Below are positions 32,714-44,793 of a stretch of 64,000 nt of DNA, in pieces (within the stretch, counting starts at the first letter, position 1; each line of letters begins with the position of its first letter). The notes beneath the pieces are model-generated. The model had not been told where the DNA came from. It saw only the letters and a list, made by a program, of their open reading frames with translations, and ran no database searches. The translations under genes were made by a program, and so were the position numbers. The stretch spans positions 58,879 through 122,878 of the forward strand of contig VXAA01004018.1 of NCBI GenBank assembly GCA_013399115.1. Direction: 5' to 3'. The DNA is from Anseranas semipalmata (Eukaryota; Chordata; Aves; Anseriformes; Anseranatidae).

Positions 32714-34090
32714 ATAGAATCATAGAATCATTTAGGTTAGAAAAGACTGCTAAGATCATCAAGTCCAGTCATCAACCTAGCACTGCTAAGTCTACCACTA
32801 AACCATGTCCCCGAGCACCGCATCTACATGTCTTTTGAATACCTTCAGGGATGGTGACTCAACCACTTCCCTGGGCTGCCTGTTCCAACGCCTCACAACC
32901 CTTCCAGTGAAGAAATTTTTCCTAATATCCAACCTAAGTCTCCCCTGGTGCAACCTGAGCCCATTTCCTCTTGTACTATCACTTGATGTTTGGGAGAAGA
33001 GGCTGATCCCTACCCCGCTACAATGTCCTTTGAGGTACCTGTAGAGAGCAATAAGGCTTCCCCTGAACCTCTTTTTCTCCAGGCTAAACAACCCCAGCTC
33101 CCTCAGCTGCTCCTCGTAAGACTTGTTCTCCAGACCCCTCACCAGCTTCGTTGCCCTTCTCTGGACACGCTCCAGCACCTCGATGTCCTTCCTGTAGGGA
33201 GGGGCCCAAAACTGAACACAGGACTCGAGGTGCAGCCTCACCAGAGCCGAGTACAGGGGGACAATCACTTCCCTAGTCCTGCTGGCCACACTGTTCCTGA
33301 TACAAGCCAGGATGCCGTTGGCCTTCTTGGCCACCTGAGCACACTGCTAGCTCATATTCAGCTGGCTATCAACCAATACTCCCAGGTCCTTCTCTGCCAG
33401 GCAGCTTTCCAGCCACTCATCCCCCAGCCTGTAGCACTGCTTGGGGTTGTTGTGCCCCAAGTGCAGGACCCGGCACTTGGCCTTGTTGAACTTCATACAG
33501 TTGGCCTCGGCCCACCAGTCCAGCCTATCCAGATCTTCCTGCAGATCCTTCCTACCCTCGAGCAGATCAACATTACCACCCAACTTGGTGTTGTCTTGCA
33601 AACTTACTGAGGGTGCACTTGATCCCCTTGTCCAGATCATTGATAAGGATATTGAAGAGAACTGGCCCCAGTACTGAGCCCTGGGGGACACCACTAGTGA
33701 CTGGCCTCCAACTGGATTTAACTCCATTCACCACAGCTCTTTGGGCCTGGCCACCCAGCCAGTATTTTACCCAAAGAAGTGTATGCTTGTCCAGGCCATG
33801 AGCATCCAGTTTCTTTAGCAGAATGTTGTGGGAAACAGTGTCAAAAGATTTACTAAAGTCTAGGTAGACAACATCCACAGCCTTTCCCTCATCCTCTAAG
33901 CGGATCACCTTGTCACAAAAGGAGATCAGGTTCGTCAAGCAGGACCTGCCTTTCATTAGCCCACGCTGACTGGGCCTGATCAGCTGGTTGTCCTCTATGT
34001 GCCATATGATAGCACTCAGGATGATCTGCTCCATAACCTTCCCTGGCACTGAAATCAGACTGACAGGCCTGTATTTCCCCAGGTCCTGAT
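32714..34090 (-). mobile_element. CR1 LINE, 5'-truncated, with reverse transcriptase remains
   Basis: The element reads right to left. Its 3' end is ATAGAATCATAGAATCATTT (reverse complement of the CR1 tail repeat) at 32714. The last part of the reverse transcriptase ORF spans about 32800-34050. Recognisable motifs are [85 protein letters not shown] and [20 protein letters not shown]. The copy is dead. An extra base at the FADD catalytic box (around 33593-33598) shifts the frame, and a TAG interrupts the frame after LNMS near 33347. It lacks the endonuclease region and the 5' end. Overall it is well preserved, so it is younger than the other CR1 remnants here. Confidence 0.95.
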
Positions 34091-35941
34091 GTAGATGAGA
34101 CAGAGTAGAGGCTGCATTTCATCTTGGTGCAAGACCAGAGGGACAGTTTTCTTGCACTGGAGATAAGTAAATCAACAATTTCCCCATGTTCCATTCTAAT
34201 ATTGGAACAGATTTACTGGAGCCTCCCTCATAACTTTTTCCATGGCAAATACAAGTGACTAGGTTTGTTCGCAAGAGTTCCGAGTTGGCACGTTGTGACC
34301 ATTTGCAGTAGAGCTGCAATACTTCATGGAGGATAGGATCTTGCTTGATATGGGCAGAGAGAGAGCTCTTAGTGTCCCTCCAGGGAGCCCTGGTACAAAG
34401 ACAACAGTAGCATGAGACAGGGGTCAGAATCCATCACATGCTTGAATGGGGCTGTCAGGGGCAGCTTTTGTTAAAGTTCTGCCATGCAAAGAAAGGAAGA
34501 TTTGCATATTTTCCCCTCTGACAGAAGCACACCCCCTCAACACCTGCAAAGTCACCCTTGCCACAGAGGCCACCTCTAAAAATACTTCAAAAAATGCATG
34601 TGTTCTGAGAGAACCAGATTGCCTCAAACAGCAGAAAAGCCGTTTTTGTCAACACAGTCACTAAACCTTAACTTAAACTGTACCCATTCCACCGTAAACT
34701 TCTCTCTCTCGGTGAAGTTGATACTGCTGAGAAAGGAATTCCCTCACCTAGTTTATATGCCTTCACCCCTCAGACCATTTCTTGTCCTGAAGAAGCCCTG
34801 GTCAAAAGTTGAAACAAGGTGCTCCAGTTACAGAAAAGATGCTCTGTTGAGTCTGAGAAATGAAACAAAGAAATATACATGACTTATGACCAGTCACAGC
34901 TTGTCCTCGCAGCCTGCACTGAGCACTGCATGTCTAGTAGCAAATTCCCAGAAACACCATGAGGCCATACCAGCTACTGGTAGGAAGTGTGTTTTGCTCA
35001 TCTGACCTCACAGAAACATCAAAAGACTCTAGATTAATTTATTCCCCTGATCTGTATATATACTCGTTACTCCTGGTAAATACTCCAAACAAACATTTAG
35101 TTGGCTGCTTTCTGAAAGGACAGTGAAAACCTCAGAGATGCTGCAGTTAGCCTATCTACTGCAAAGTTCAAAAGAGAGATTTGATCTTTCACCACAAAAA
35201 CATCCGCGCTCTCTTTCACATGCAGGTGAATAGAAAGCCTTTGTTCAGATCAAGCCAAGAAGAAATAAACTATTGTTGGAAGGTCATCTCAGCTTGCTTC
35301 AAGGGGTGGGGAAGAATTACAAAAAATAACCAAACGTGGTCTTCTTACCAGTGATTACAGATATTGTCTTTCAGCAGAACAGGCAAGTTTTTGTTAGAGA
35401 GATCTATTCTTGTGTGGGACAAATGCATTGTAGGTTCAAGCTAGGGTTTTATAAAATGTCTAGTGGTTTTAGGTACTGCAGTTCCTGAGTGTCCCACTTG
35501 AGATACCTCAGCAAGGTTTGATTTTTAGAGAATAAGTGGTTCCTAAGAGGAAACAACAAATGCAGGCACTCAAATTCCCTTGCAAGTCTTAGTGGTTGCT
35601 TCTCTGAGTGGTGCTTGACAGCATTTAGGAAATTACGAGGCCAACTTGCTACTAGAATAGCAAAGACTTCCAATAATCTGTCCTGTATTGATATCTGAGG
35701 CTTTGCTTGAAATTCATACTCTACCTTAATATAAATCTACCAGTAGGTTGGCAGCAGGCACATCAAGTCCATCTTCCAGCAAACCATCACCACTTTTATA
35801 AAGAAGAGTTTTGCTATAACATAAACTCTTTTTAAAGAGGGGGCTGGGAGGGTGCACATGCAACGTTTCAAACATAACCCTGACAGGATTTCCTGTAGTT
35901 TAGTCTTTTTATGAAATCTTCCCCCTTATCTCTCTCATATG

Positions 35942-35985
35942 AGGCCTGATTCAGTAAATTACTCCTATAAATAACTTTCACATGT
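35942..35985. repeat. Ancient 'GGCCTGATTCAGTAAA' repeat fragment
   Basis: AGGCCTGATTCAGTAAATTA followed by ACTTTCACATGTTTAAAGG resembles the terminus of the ancient repeats seen in the NUAK1 introns. It is short and degenerate. Confidence 0.4.
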
Positions 35986-38340
35986 TTAAAGGTAGGCCTG
36001 CCTGTTCCTTGCTGACTCAGGAGTATGGCTTCCTATCGGATGGTGAAATGCTATCCAGGAAAATCCCCAAAGGTCAGTTTTCAGTACTATTTTTTGACAT
36101 GAACTCAAAGAGGTTGGCAAAACCTCTCAGTAGTGGTTTTCTAGAAAAAAATCAGGAATATTATATATCTGTCTTTCAGCAAATCTGAAGCTTTGGTACA
36201 AACCACAGCTTGCCTGGCCATGTCCTGTTTTCTTCTATTTTGAGTATTTATTTCTGCGGATAAATGGTTTGCAGTAGTCCATCATACAAACGGTCATTAA
36301 CAAATCAAAGCTGAGATTTTCAAAAACATTCAGCATAAGCCTAGCTCTGTTCTCCTTCAAGCTACTGGCAAAACCCCCAGTGATTTTTTTTTTTTCTTTT
36401 TCTGCAGATAGCCCTGCAAAGGCCTATCCTATGCCTTTGCCCAAGAAGAAAACTTTCCCATTTCGTGTGGGATCCATATAGCAGTTACTGCATACAGAAT
36501 GAACACTTTGTAAAGATTACAGTGGCAACCCTCATCTTCTTACATATGTATGTGTATGAATTCAGAAACAACTCAATCAACAAGTGTAGTGATAGAGAGA
36601 AAAGCTAAAGAGGTTGTTCCAGGGTCCCTATTTTCTTTTTATTTTTATCCATATAGTCTTCCCTGCTGTGGTGGACAGGGCATTCTCACCTATGTCTGCA
36701 ATGAATGGTTTTATATGCAGATATTTCTTTTCCAAATGGCAAAGGTAATCTTCTATGGCCACGGTTTAAACTTCTTATAAAAACAACAAAAATAATAAAG
36801 CTGACCTTTAACCCACTGGATTTCTTTTTAAGGGCCAAAGTAAAGTAAATAGTCTTTGAATGAAAGAGAAGAGGCAAAGCCAGAGCTCAAACAAAATGGA
36901 TATTTCAGGGAGTCTCTCCTCAGCTCTTTCCATCCTAATGTTCCTTGTCATCCTGTGTCCAGCGTGTCCCAGTACAGGCACCTGCTGGCCCATAAGCAGC
37001 AGCCTCCACAGCGAGCCCAGACCTTCTTGTTCCAAAAGTGCCATCACATCCAGGAAACCTCCCGGATCTCTTCTGTGCTGTCTTTCCTGAATCTCCTCTA
37101 CTCCATACACACATTGGGCTTTGAGGATCCCTTTTAGTTTTTTTTTGTACCCCACTTCCACCATTGTTTTTTTTTTCTTGGAGCCTACTGCTGCTCATTG
37201 CTAATCAAAGGCCAGGGCACCAGGACCACGTATTTTCCTCTTTTTCTTTTTTTTTTTTTTCCAAGCTAATTTGATTTGTGGGTTGGCATGGGCCACAGGC
37301 AACAGCAGAGTCCAAATCTTTGCTGGACATCACATCCCACGGTTCAGTCTCACTGCATCCTCTAAGACAGGGCTAATTTATACCTTCTTCTGGGGTGGGC
37401 AATTTCCTTTAAAAACAGATAACCAAGTACAGGAAGAAAGGAGGGGCTGGAGGGGACAAAGCAGTTGGTTTCTCTGTGCTGGGAATCTCCATTTGGCTGA
37501 ACGAAGGCTATCATGTTTGCTGAGCTGCAGAGCAGGGATGGAGAATCGCACCGGGATGCCTCAGACCTGCAATAACCTGCCGAGCTAGAGGCCTCTGCTC
37601 TGCTGGCTAAAACAGATGGCAAGGGCAGCTTGCCTGCATCCAGATGCATTTCTTTCAGTCAAGCGCCTGCTCCTGGCTGCTCATCCAGCTTTTTTCCTGT
37701 TTGTAAGAATGAGTGATGTTATAACATTATTTTTCTAAAAAAAAAAAAGGGGGGGACTAAGAAATAAAACTGTAGGCTGAATCTTCCATGCACCCTCCCA
37801 TGTTTTTTGATCTTTGCTGTCTGTGTAGAGTACATCGCAGGCTTCAGACTCCTTGTGGGGGTACAATAACATATATACAGCTATGCAATTTTAATGCGCA
37901 TTTTTACCACAGACCTTAGCTGAGCACGTCTGACTGATGTCATGATTGCTCACGCCAGATGTCTTGTGGTGGCATTCAGGCTTTGTTCCACTTTCGTGAT
38001 GACTCTGGGGAATGGCATTAGGCAGATCTCGCAGAAATACCTTGATCGGGAAAAAAAATGAAATCAGCCAGGACTTTCCTTCTGTCAGTGCGTGAAATCT
38101 GCTGTTCAGGGCATTTTGAGCTATTGTCATAGTAAAAGCAGTTCCCTTTCTTCTAATTTTCATTTGCTTGGACTTTGATCTTTTTCTCAACCTTTCCACA
38201 CTTGTATTCCTTATGATCTTACTGTGAGCTAAACCAAAGAAGCTGGAGACCTGCACAACACAATTCCTGTTTAACCAATCTTGGGTACAGCAATATTCTC
38301 ACAGGAAGAGTTGTGAAAACAATATAAACTGTTGGGAAAG

Positions 38341-38359
38341 AAAAAAAAAAAAAAAAAAA
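38341..38359. repeat. Poly-A run (A19)
   Basis: Nineteen A residues are followed by GGGAGAGAGAG. No retroelement body was recognised upstream. Confidence 0.9.
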
Positions 38360-39879
38360 GGGAGAGAGAGATGTTTTTCAGCTTCCCTTAAAATTGCAAT
38401 TAAAGCATTTAGTATATATTCCAAAATTTCAAAAACTCCAAGCAGCCATACTGATCGCTCATGCTACAGCTTATGCAGAGGAGACTGAGGTAACTAAGAG
38501 GCCTGAAAAACAAAGACTTCTGCCCTCAGGAAGGATATTAAAATAGAAGGAGGCGTGTACTTGAGCATGCTTTTAGCCCTGCTTCAGGGGATTTTCTTGC
38601 AGCAGGGATTTTCCTGCTTCATTTGCTTCTTTTCTGAAGGCATTTTGAGTGGTTGGATTCTTCTTTACACTTTTTGCCATAGCTATGATATTTGAGGGAG
38701 ATAAAGGGAAAATCTACAAATCTGTGCGCATACAATGGAGGAAGGAGATGCTAGTATATGCTTAAGGGCAAACAAAGGATTAGCTTCTAATCGGCCTTTT
38801 TGCTGAACAGAAGTTATAGAGATTTACCAGACATAACTTGCATCTGTTTAAATTACAGTTTATCATGTAGAAAATAAGCAACCCTGGTACAAGCATTCCA
38901 ATGAATGAAAAATCCATTGCATTCCTTAGGAAATTGTTTCAGTCATTTATTGCTAATAGATGAAACTGAGATTTTCAGAGTCACCTTGAGAATGGAGCAG
39001 CCCAAATCCTGAAAGCAGTTCGTCTTTAAAATCTCCATATGGGCAAATTTCTTTAATATGTCTGTAGCGTCCCTCTGCAATGTGTCTGAAATGGAAAGCA
39101 TTATTAAGTCCCTGAAGTCTTTTGATCTCAAGGAGAAATTTAAAAATGGGTGGAGACTATGAATACTCAATGCATATCCACAGTGTGCACTTAATCCCCT
39201 GCCCTTTTTCCACCAAAGATCTGGCTAGATACTAAATAATGACTGAATGAGTAAATAGTTATTGCCTGCGGCCAGAGTCAATAGATGTGCAAAACATTTC
39301 TCTGGTTAAGCTTCCATCTATTCCTGCAGGAAGTATGCTTGGAAATGCTTCCTTCTCACTTACATAGATCTGAAAAATGGGGCATCATGTGTCCAATGCT
39401 CACCATGCCTAGAGAGTGAGTGCTGGGACAAATGGGTGCTTGATTCACTGATGTCAAACAAAAAACAGTCCTGGGTAACATTTTCCAAGTTGTTTGGGTA
39501 GCTCAGCCCTTTTTGAGAAAACATCATTTTTCCCCATCAGGTAACAAATATTCATGACAGGTAAATTAATCTTCCCTGATGTCTGCTCTTGCACACTCTA
39601 CTTATAAAATGAGCACAAAATGCTTAATTCATCTCTTACAGCAATTCGCTTTGAAAATACTGCACGGGGTTTGGGTTTTGTAAATGCTCATTGATATAAA
39701 TATTCAAAGGAAACCCTAAATTATTTGACAGAGAAGCTAGGTTTATATTATAAAGAGCAAAAAATAAACCTAGAATAGAAACCATTCCTGATCTACCATC
39801 TGATTTTCTGATGCCTCTTCCTACGGGTATCAGTGATGGCGTGTGAAAAACAACCACAAAATATGTAGCTTCAACATAC

Positions 39880-40230
39880 CAAAAGGACACGTAAGTAGGA
39901 GAAAGGGACTGCATTTCAAGAAAGCAAACTGGATTTATGAAGGAAGATTAGAAAAGCTAATTATGTTTAACTTGGCTGCCAGACAGCTAAAATGGGGATA
40001 TGATAACTGCCTACAAATATTTGAAAGATGCAAAATACACCAAGGAAAGAGGGAAATAGTTTGAGATGAAGTCTGGTGAAACAAAATTCAGGCCGGTTAG
40101 AATGCTAACAATGAGACCTGTCAGATTGCAGAAAAGTTTCCCGAGGGAATTAGTCAACACTTCATTAAAAATACCTTGGACACCATGCACCGGGGGGGAT
40201 TGTGGAGAATAACCCTTCACTGAGAAAGTC
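39880..40230 (+). mobile_element. Old CR1-like LINE remnant (RT C-terminal end and 3' UTR)
   Basis: The stretch GAAGGAAGATTAGAAAAGCT, TATGTTTAACTTGGCTGCC, then GGGGATATGATAACTGCCTA and CAAATATTTGAAAGATGC follows the 'gactgaaagaactgaatatgtttaac... gggacatgataacagcctacaaatatttaaaagg' order of old amniote CR1 elements. Later CCCGAGGGAATTAGTC and CACTTCATTAAA fit 'cctagggaggttgtggaatctccatc'. It is followed at 40250 by GGCCAAATTCTGCTCTC, another ancient-repeat word. It is heavily mutated with no usable frame. Confidence 0.75.
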
Positions 40231-43200
40231 GATGACCTTGAACTTCAGAGGCCAAATTCTGCTCTCCTATCTGTGCTATGTTGTTGTCAATAGGATCCAA
40301 TTTTAAAGGTTTTCCCAACAATGTTTTTGAGACAGGAGACTTTTACTTCCACCCCGACAAACAGTAGGTGGAGGGAAGAGCGTTTTGAGGGAAGTGACTC
40401 TTTGCATGGAAAATCTGAAACATCAAGAGAATGTCACCATATTTGGATCTAGAGCTATGCAACACAACAAAACGGTGTTATGCCATTTTGTTTGCTACTT
40501 CCCTTTCCCCAGAAGAGTTACAGGGTGTGTGATGTTACACAGTTGCTCTGGTTGAAGTGCCAGGGCAATGGAGACAGTCCGGGTTTTGAATCCCATGCCT
40601 AGCTCCTGTTCAACATGGGCTCTGTGGTAGACTTGCACGTGGACAGCTATCCTGTGTCAAAAGCCAACCTGCCTTGCATCAGTGTTTTGTTTTGTTTTGG
40701 TTTTTTTTGGTTGTTTTTTTTTTTTTTTTTTGACGTTTTGCAGCTAATTTGATTTTGTCTACTTAGCTCCAGAGCACATCGTTTTTTTTGCAGTCTAGAC
40801 CTACTTTCACTATTAGGGGGTGCAATTTCTAAGCCAGAAATACCAGCCTATATTTTTTCCTAGGACTGGCTCCCCTGCATGATCTGCCACAGCTGACACT
40901 TAATGTAGCTGGAGTGGAGAGACTGTGAATCTACTTAGTGTCAGTCTTACAAAAGTCAGTGGAAACAGCTGATCCCTTAAAAAGAGAACGGAGCCAGAGT
41001 TTCGCTGCACATTTCTGCTGGTGAAACTCCTCTGCCTCATACTAGGATAAACTGAAGTTAGGCAGTAGTGAATCAGACCTAACATGTTTAGTACTCGTAT
41101 GCTAAATTTATGAGGCACCCAGTGACATTTGCCTTATGTATAATGGTAGCACTCCCAGCAGGGTGATCTAATCATTCATGAGGAATTATAGTACAGTGTT
41201 GGAGTTTATTTAATGCTTAATGTTCACAACAACCTCCTGCACTGATTTTAATCTGGTTACTGCACACATTGTGAAGCAGATCTCTGCGGAGCAGCAGCAG
41301 CAGAAGAGATCAACCACATCCCGTGCAGTGTGGCATATATCAGCAATGCAAGGTTGTGCTGTTTCTCTGACAAGCAGAGGAAGCCAGACTGATTCACACA
41401 CCAGAACAATTCCTCTCACCAAGATACTCAGGAATGCATCAAAGGAAACCAGGCTTTCTCTGCAGGCTTCCTCTGAGCAATGGGCTTACTGTAAGTCCAA
41501 GGGTAAAATAATAGCATTTTTTAAAAAATGGTGCCCTTGACAAAAAGAGAAGGAAAACCTGTGGAAATTTGGATCCAGCAGAATGGATATGCAAGGAGTG
41601 CACGCCAAGGTGTTAATTTTGCAATGTGTACTTGGAGCGGCACATTTTTCTGCTTCTAACATTGTATTCCTTCCAGAAGGGAGACTCAGGCAGAAAAAGT
41701 TCTCTCCCTCCAGGAGCTACGATGTCCTTTAAAAAGACTCGAGTGGAATAAAGGAAGGCAAAGGATGTTCTTCCAAGTTTGGTACACAAGAAATTCAAGG
41801 GAAAAGGTTTTCAATCAGTGAATGAGCTTTTCATAACCAATCCCCTCTCCTGGGGTCCCTGAAGTTTTGGGCTGGAACATGCTTCGTTCATGTTGCCTTC
41901 GAGTCATTTTAACAGCAAATATTTCCTGAGCAGGAAGGGCAAATTGTCCTGCTAGTGGAATCTAGTCACAAGGTTTTAGGGAAATAACATTACTATTCAC
42001 AGCTGCTGTGTCAGTGCCACAGAGAAGAAGCGGCTTCAGGAGGATGACTGGTTTGTATTCCGTCCAGCCCTCGTCCAAGGCTGGCAAGTTCATTTTGCTG
42101 ATTTTCCCCCAGAGAGATCAGTGCTTTATCCCCTCAATGATTTCTTGAGCTACTTGCTCAAGAGAAGTATTTACAAGGCATCTGTTTGTGTGATTGATTG
42201 TCCTTATGACTTGTTGCCTGGCAGCCGCTTAAATATTACATTAAAAAATTAGTATAAAAAATTTCTTCATGGTAAGTTAAAGTTACATCAAGGAGGTTCT
42301 CACATTTAACAGCCCTCCTGCGACCACATGTGACAATGTGGTGAGCAACAGGACCCATCCAATTTGTTTGCCTCGGGCTGTCAGAGAAACAAATGACCAT
42401 ATACTTTTCCTAAAGAAGCTTATAACATCATTTCAAATGTCACAGGGCAACAGCCAAGGCTCATGTATTCTCCAAATGAAAATACACTGCCTGCATTTGT
42501 GCACTGCCGACACAGATCCTGGTTTCTAGCTAGGAGGAGAAGCAACCACACCGCATCTCCCACAGCTGTGGAAACAGACAGCAGAGCCTGATGGCAAAAC
42601 CTAACCATCGAGCAAATGTTTCCTCTGAGCTTTTCTACAGCGGTGGCTTGTCCTCTTGCAGGGAGGCAGGTCTGTTTGTGCGTCCCAACCGAGGATGCTT
42701 CAGGGCAGGGACATGAGCCCTTGGCCTGGCACATGGTGGTAGTGCCTACCACAAGAACCCCTGAGCAAGAAGCTGAACTGCAGCTGTGTCCTGGGCTGCA
42801 CCACGGAGAAACAGGGTTGTCCAAGAGTGAAATGGAGGCAGGGGTAAGCTCAGTTGTATCGAGAAGTTCAAGAAATCAGAGAGGGTCAAGTTCTGCCCCT
42901 GTATCACTGAGTTTTGGGGCGACTCCAATGAAGTTCATGGTACAGGATGTTGCAGGGTCCCCCTGGGCTTCTCCCCTAGAAGGGCTTGGAGGACTTGAGC
43001 TTGCCACTGGCAGTGGCTCTGGGGACAGGAGTGGGGACACCACCACAAGCTGGGCAGCTAGTGCTAATGATCAGTCGCTCTACAGACATTTTGCATGGCT
43101 CCTCCGCCTGCGAGCTGGCACTGGTGTGCACAATCTGCCGAGGAACAGTGCAATTATCAGGTAAAATGTCTGGTTGCTTTATAGACCCAGTTAACAAGAA

Positions 43201-43369
43201 GGGGGGTGGAATTCCTACATTGCGCAAAGAACTCTTTTCTGCCCCCCCTGTCATTTGGACTTTTGCCACTGTTTAAATTTAAGCAGATTTGCTATCCCAA
43301 CATCTGCAGTTTGATTATTTGACTATTGCCTGGCTCTTGGTCAAACCACAGCAGAACACACCAGTCTGT
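40231..43369. other. Intergenic DNA, no gene found
   Basis: No coding exon was recognised. A GTTTT/T-rich low-complexity stretch lies at 40684-40731 and ends in T18. A degraded ancient repeat may occupy 40900-41090 (TTACAAAAGTCAGTGGAAAC, GTGAATCAGACCT). The long frame at 42616-43164 (182 codons, plus strand) has unremarkable composition, no domain, and overlapping open frames on the other strand, so it is not called. Confidence 0.65.
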
Positions 43370-43700
43370 GATTTACAGCCTGGGCTGTGATTATAATGGT
43401 TTTATTTTAGTTGGACCCCTATTTACAAGCTCATTTGTATTAGTGCACAGTGTTATAATAACAATGGTAGAATTATTAGGTCTCACAGAAACAATCGCAC
43501 ATAGTAAATGGCTGCAGCTCGCAGTGTGCTGCTTAAGTGCTCTAGCAGCCCAGCAATGTCTGTAACACAGGGGTTTCCATTTTAATAGCGAGGTGGGAAG
43601 GGGGGGAGCCAGGAGAAGGCCAGGGAGGGGGAAGGAGCCGAGCAGAACCGTGGTTATTATTCATTCTTTTCTAAGTAAATAGAAAGGACGTGTGTTTCCT
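43370..43700. promoter_or_regulatory. Candidate noncoding regulatory block (AT-rich, conserved-looking)
   Basis: The block is full of homeodomain-type words (TTATAATGG, TTTTATTTTAG, CATTTGTATTAG, AGAATTATTAGG, CATTTTAATAGCG). It is free of recognisable repeats and ends in a G-run and AACCGTGGTTATTATTCATT, which contains a RUNX-like AACCGTGGTT. It directly precedes a CpG cluster. This is a judgement by texture only. No alignment was possible. Confidence 0.25.
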
Positions 43701-43769
43701 GGATTAGCAACTGAAAACAAACGCTGAGAGGGGAAAGCGCTGGTGTTTCCCTCACCAAGGTTAAATAAG

Positions 43770-43955
43770 GTACTCTGCCGCAGCGCCGATGGCCGGCGGC
43801 TGCTCGGCACTGGGCTACGCACGCGGCACAAGGCCACTGCCAGCACCCTGAGGGGGTGTCCTGTCTGGCCCATGCAGTGGGCACGTGCCTGGGAGGCACA
43901 AGCGCAGCCCCAGGGGCCTTTCCTGGCACCTGGGGAGCATGAGGCGAGAACGGGG
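43770..43955. promoter_or_regulatory. Short CpG cluster in the gene-poor flank
   Basis: Thirteen CpGs lie between 43778 and 43951. Nine are within the first 50 bases (GCCGCAGCGCCGATGGCCGG, CTACGCACGCGGC), against CpG-poor surroundings. A G-rich strand stretch (AGGTGGGAAGGGGGGGAGCC, CCAGGGAGGGGGAAGG) lies 130-180 bases upstream. It could be an orphan CpG island marking an enhancer or a noncoding transcript start. No first exon or TATA box can be defined. Confidence 0.35.
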
Positions 43956-44758
43956 AGTTGGTTGGTGACTCTGATGGGCACTCAGTGTGGCATGAGGCAT
44001 CCATCAGATGCCCCGCTGCTGCACAGGGCTGAGCTGGTGCTCTGCTGGTGTTCATGGGGTTCACCTCGGGACCTGTATCTCATGAAAAACCTCCCTTTTT
44101 TGAGATCAAAAAGAGCACTCAGGGCTTTACTAAGCACCTCATGATGCCGATCAGCCAGACCCCACAAGGCCAAGAGGCTGGTAGCCTTGCCTGAGAGCAG
44201 GCCATTGCTGCAGGCCTTATACATTTGATCTGTAGGCCTGACCGGCACTGGCAGCTCCCACCAGACTAGCACTTCTGAAAATTAGGTCCCTCAGGTGGCT
44301 CACGGCCCCAGGGAGCCAGCGGCAGAGCCGGGACAAGCAAAATGAAGTGGAAATTGGACTTCAGTCTCCACAGTCTGCGCGCTGCCTCTGAAGGGATAGC
44401 TTGTCTCGTCTGAGGAAACTCTGCCCAAGGATGTCTGCCTTCTTCCCCTCCACCAGCTAAAGCATAAGTACTGAAAAAAGCTGATTTTCTACTCTCAGAG
44501 AGGAAAAAAACATCTAGCAGGTCTGAATTTACTGCCCAGAAGTACAGAAATCACAGCCTAGAGTGGTCTCCTACCCGAGCGGTTGATTTTAAACTGCATT
44601 TTCAGTCTGGCTTTAGAGGCCAAAGCATGCGGGGCTGCGGCTCAGGTTACTAGGAGGAATTAAAAACACCCATGGCAGGTGAGGCTGTGAGGGGATGTGG
44701 CCAAGGCAAAATTTAGATTCTGTGAGCTTGAACTATGCTGCTCTGAGGCTAAGGAGAG

Positions 44759-44793
44759 TTTTGTTTTGTTTTGTTTTGTTTTGTTTTGTTTTG
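44759..44793. repeat. (TTTTG)7 microsatellite
   Basis: Seven perfect tandem TTTTG units cover 35 bases. Confidence 0.95.

Larger units (their letters stand above)
34091..39840. other. Intergenic DNA, no gene found
   Basis: About 5.7 kb contains no recognisable coding exon or RNA gene. Simple sequence includes a T17-type run near 37247-37260, an A/G run at 37738-37755, and A19 at 38341-38359. A decayed ancient repeat (GGCCTGATTCAGTAAATTAC) lies at 35942-35985. Frames of up to 121 codons, including 36808-37164 and 37891-38256 on the minus strand, look like chance. Confidence 0.65.

Noticed and set aside
32990..33610. 206-codon plus-strand open frame
   Set aside because: It is the antisense shadow of the minus-strand CR1 reverse transcriptase.
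40560..40600. GGGTTTTGAATCCC resembling a tRNA T-arm
   Set aside because: No D-arm, anticodon arm or acceptor pairing at the required spacing.
42616..43164. 182-codon open frame on the plus strand downstream of NUAK1
   Set aside because: No domain, signal or family resemblance. Long open frames also occur on the opposite strand over the same bases, and the region is GC-rich, which lengthens chance frames.
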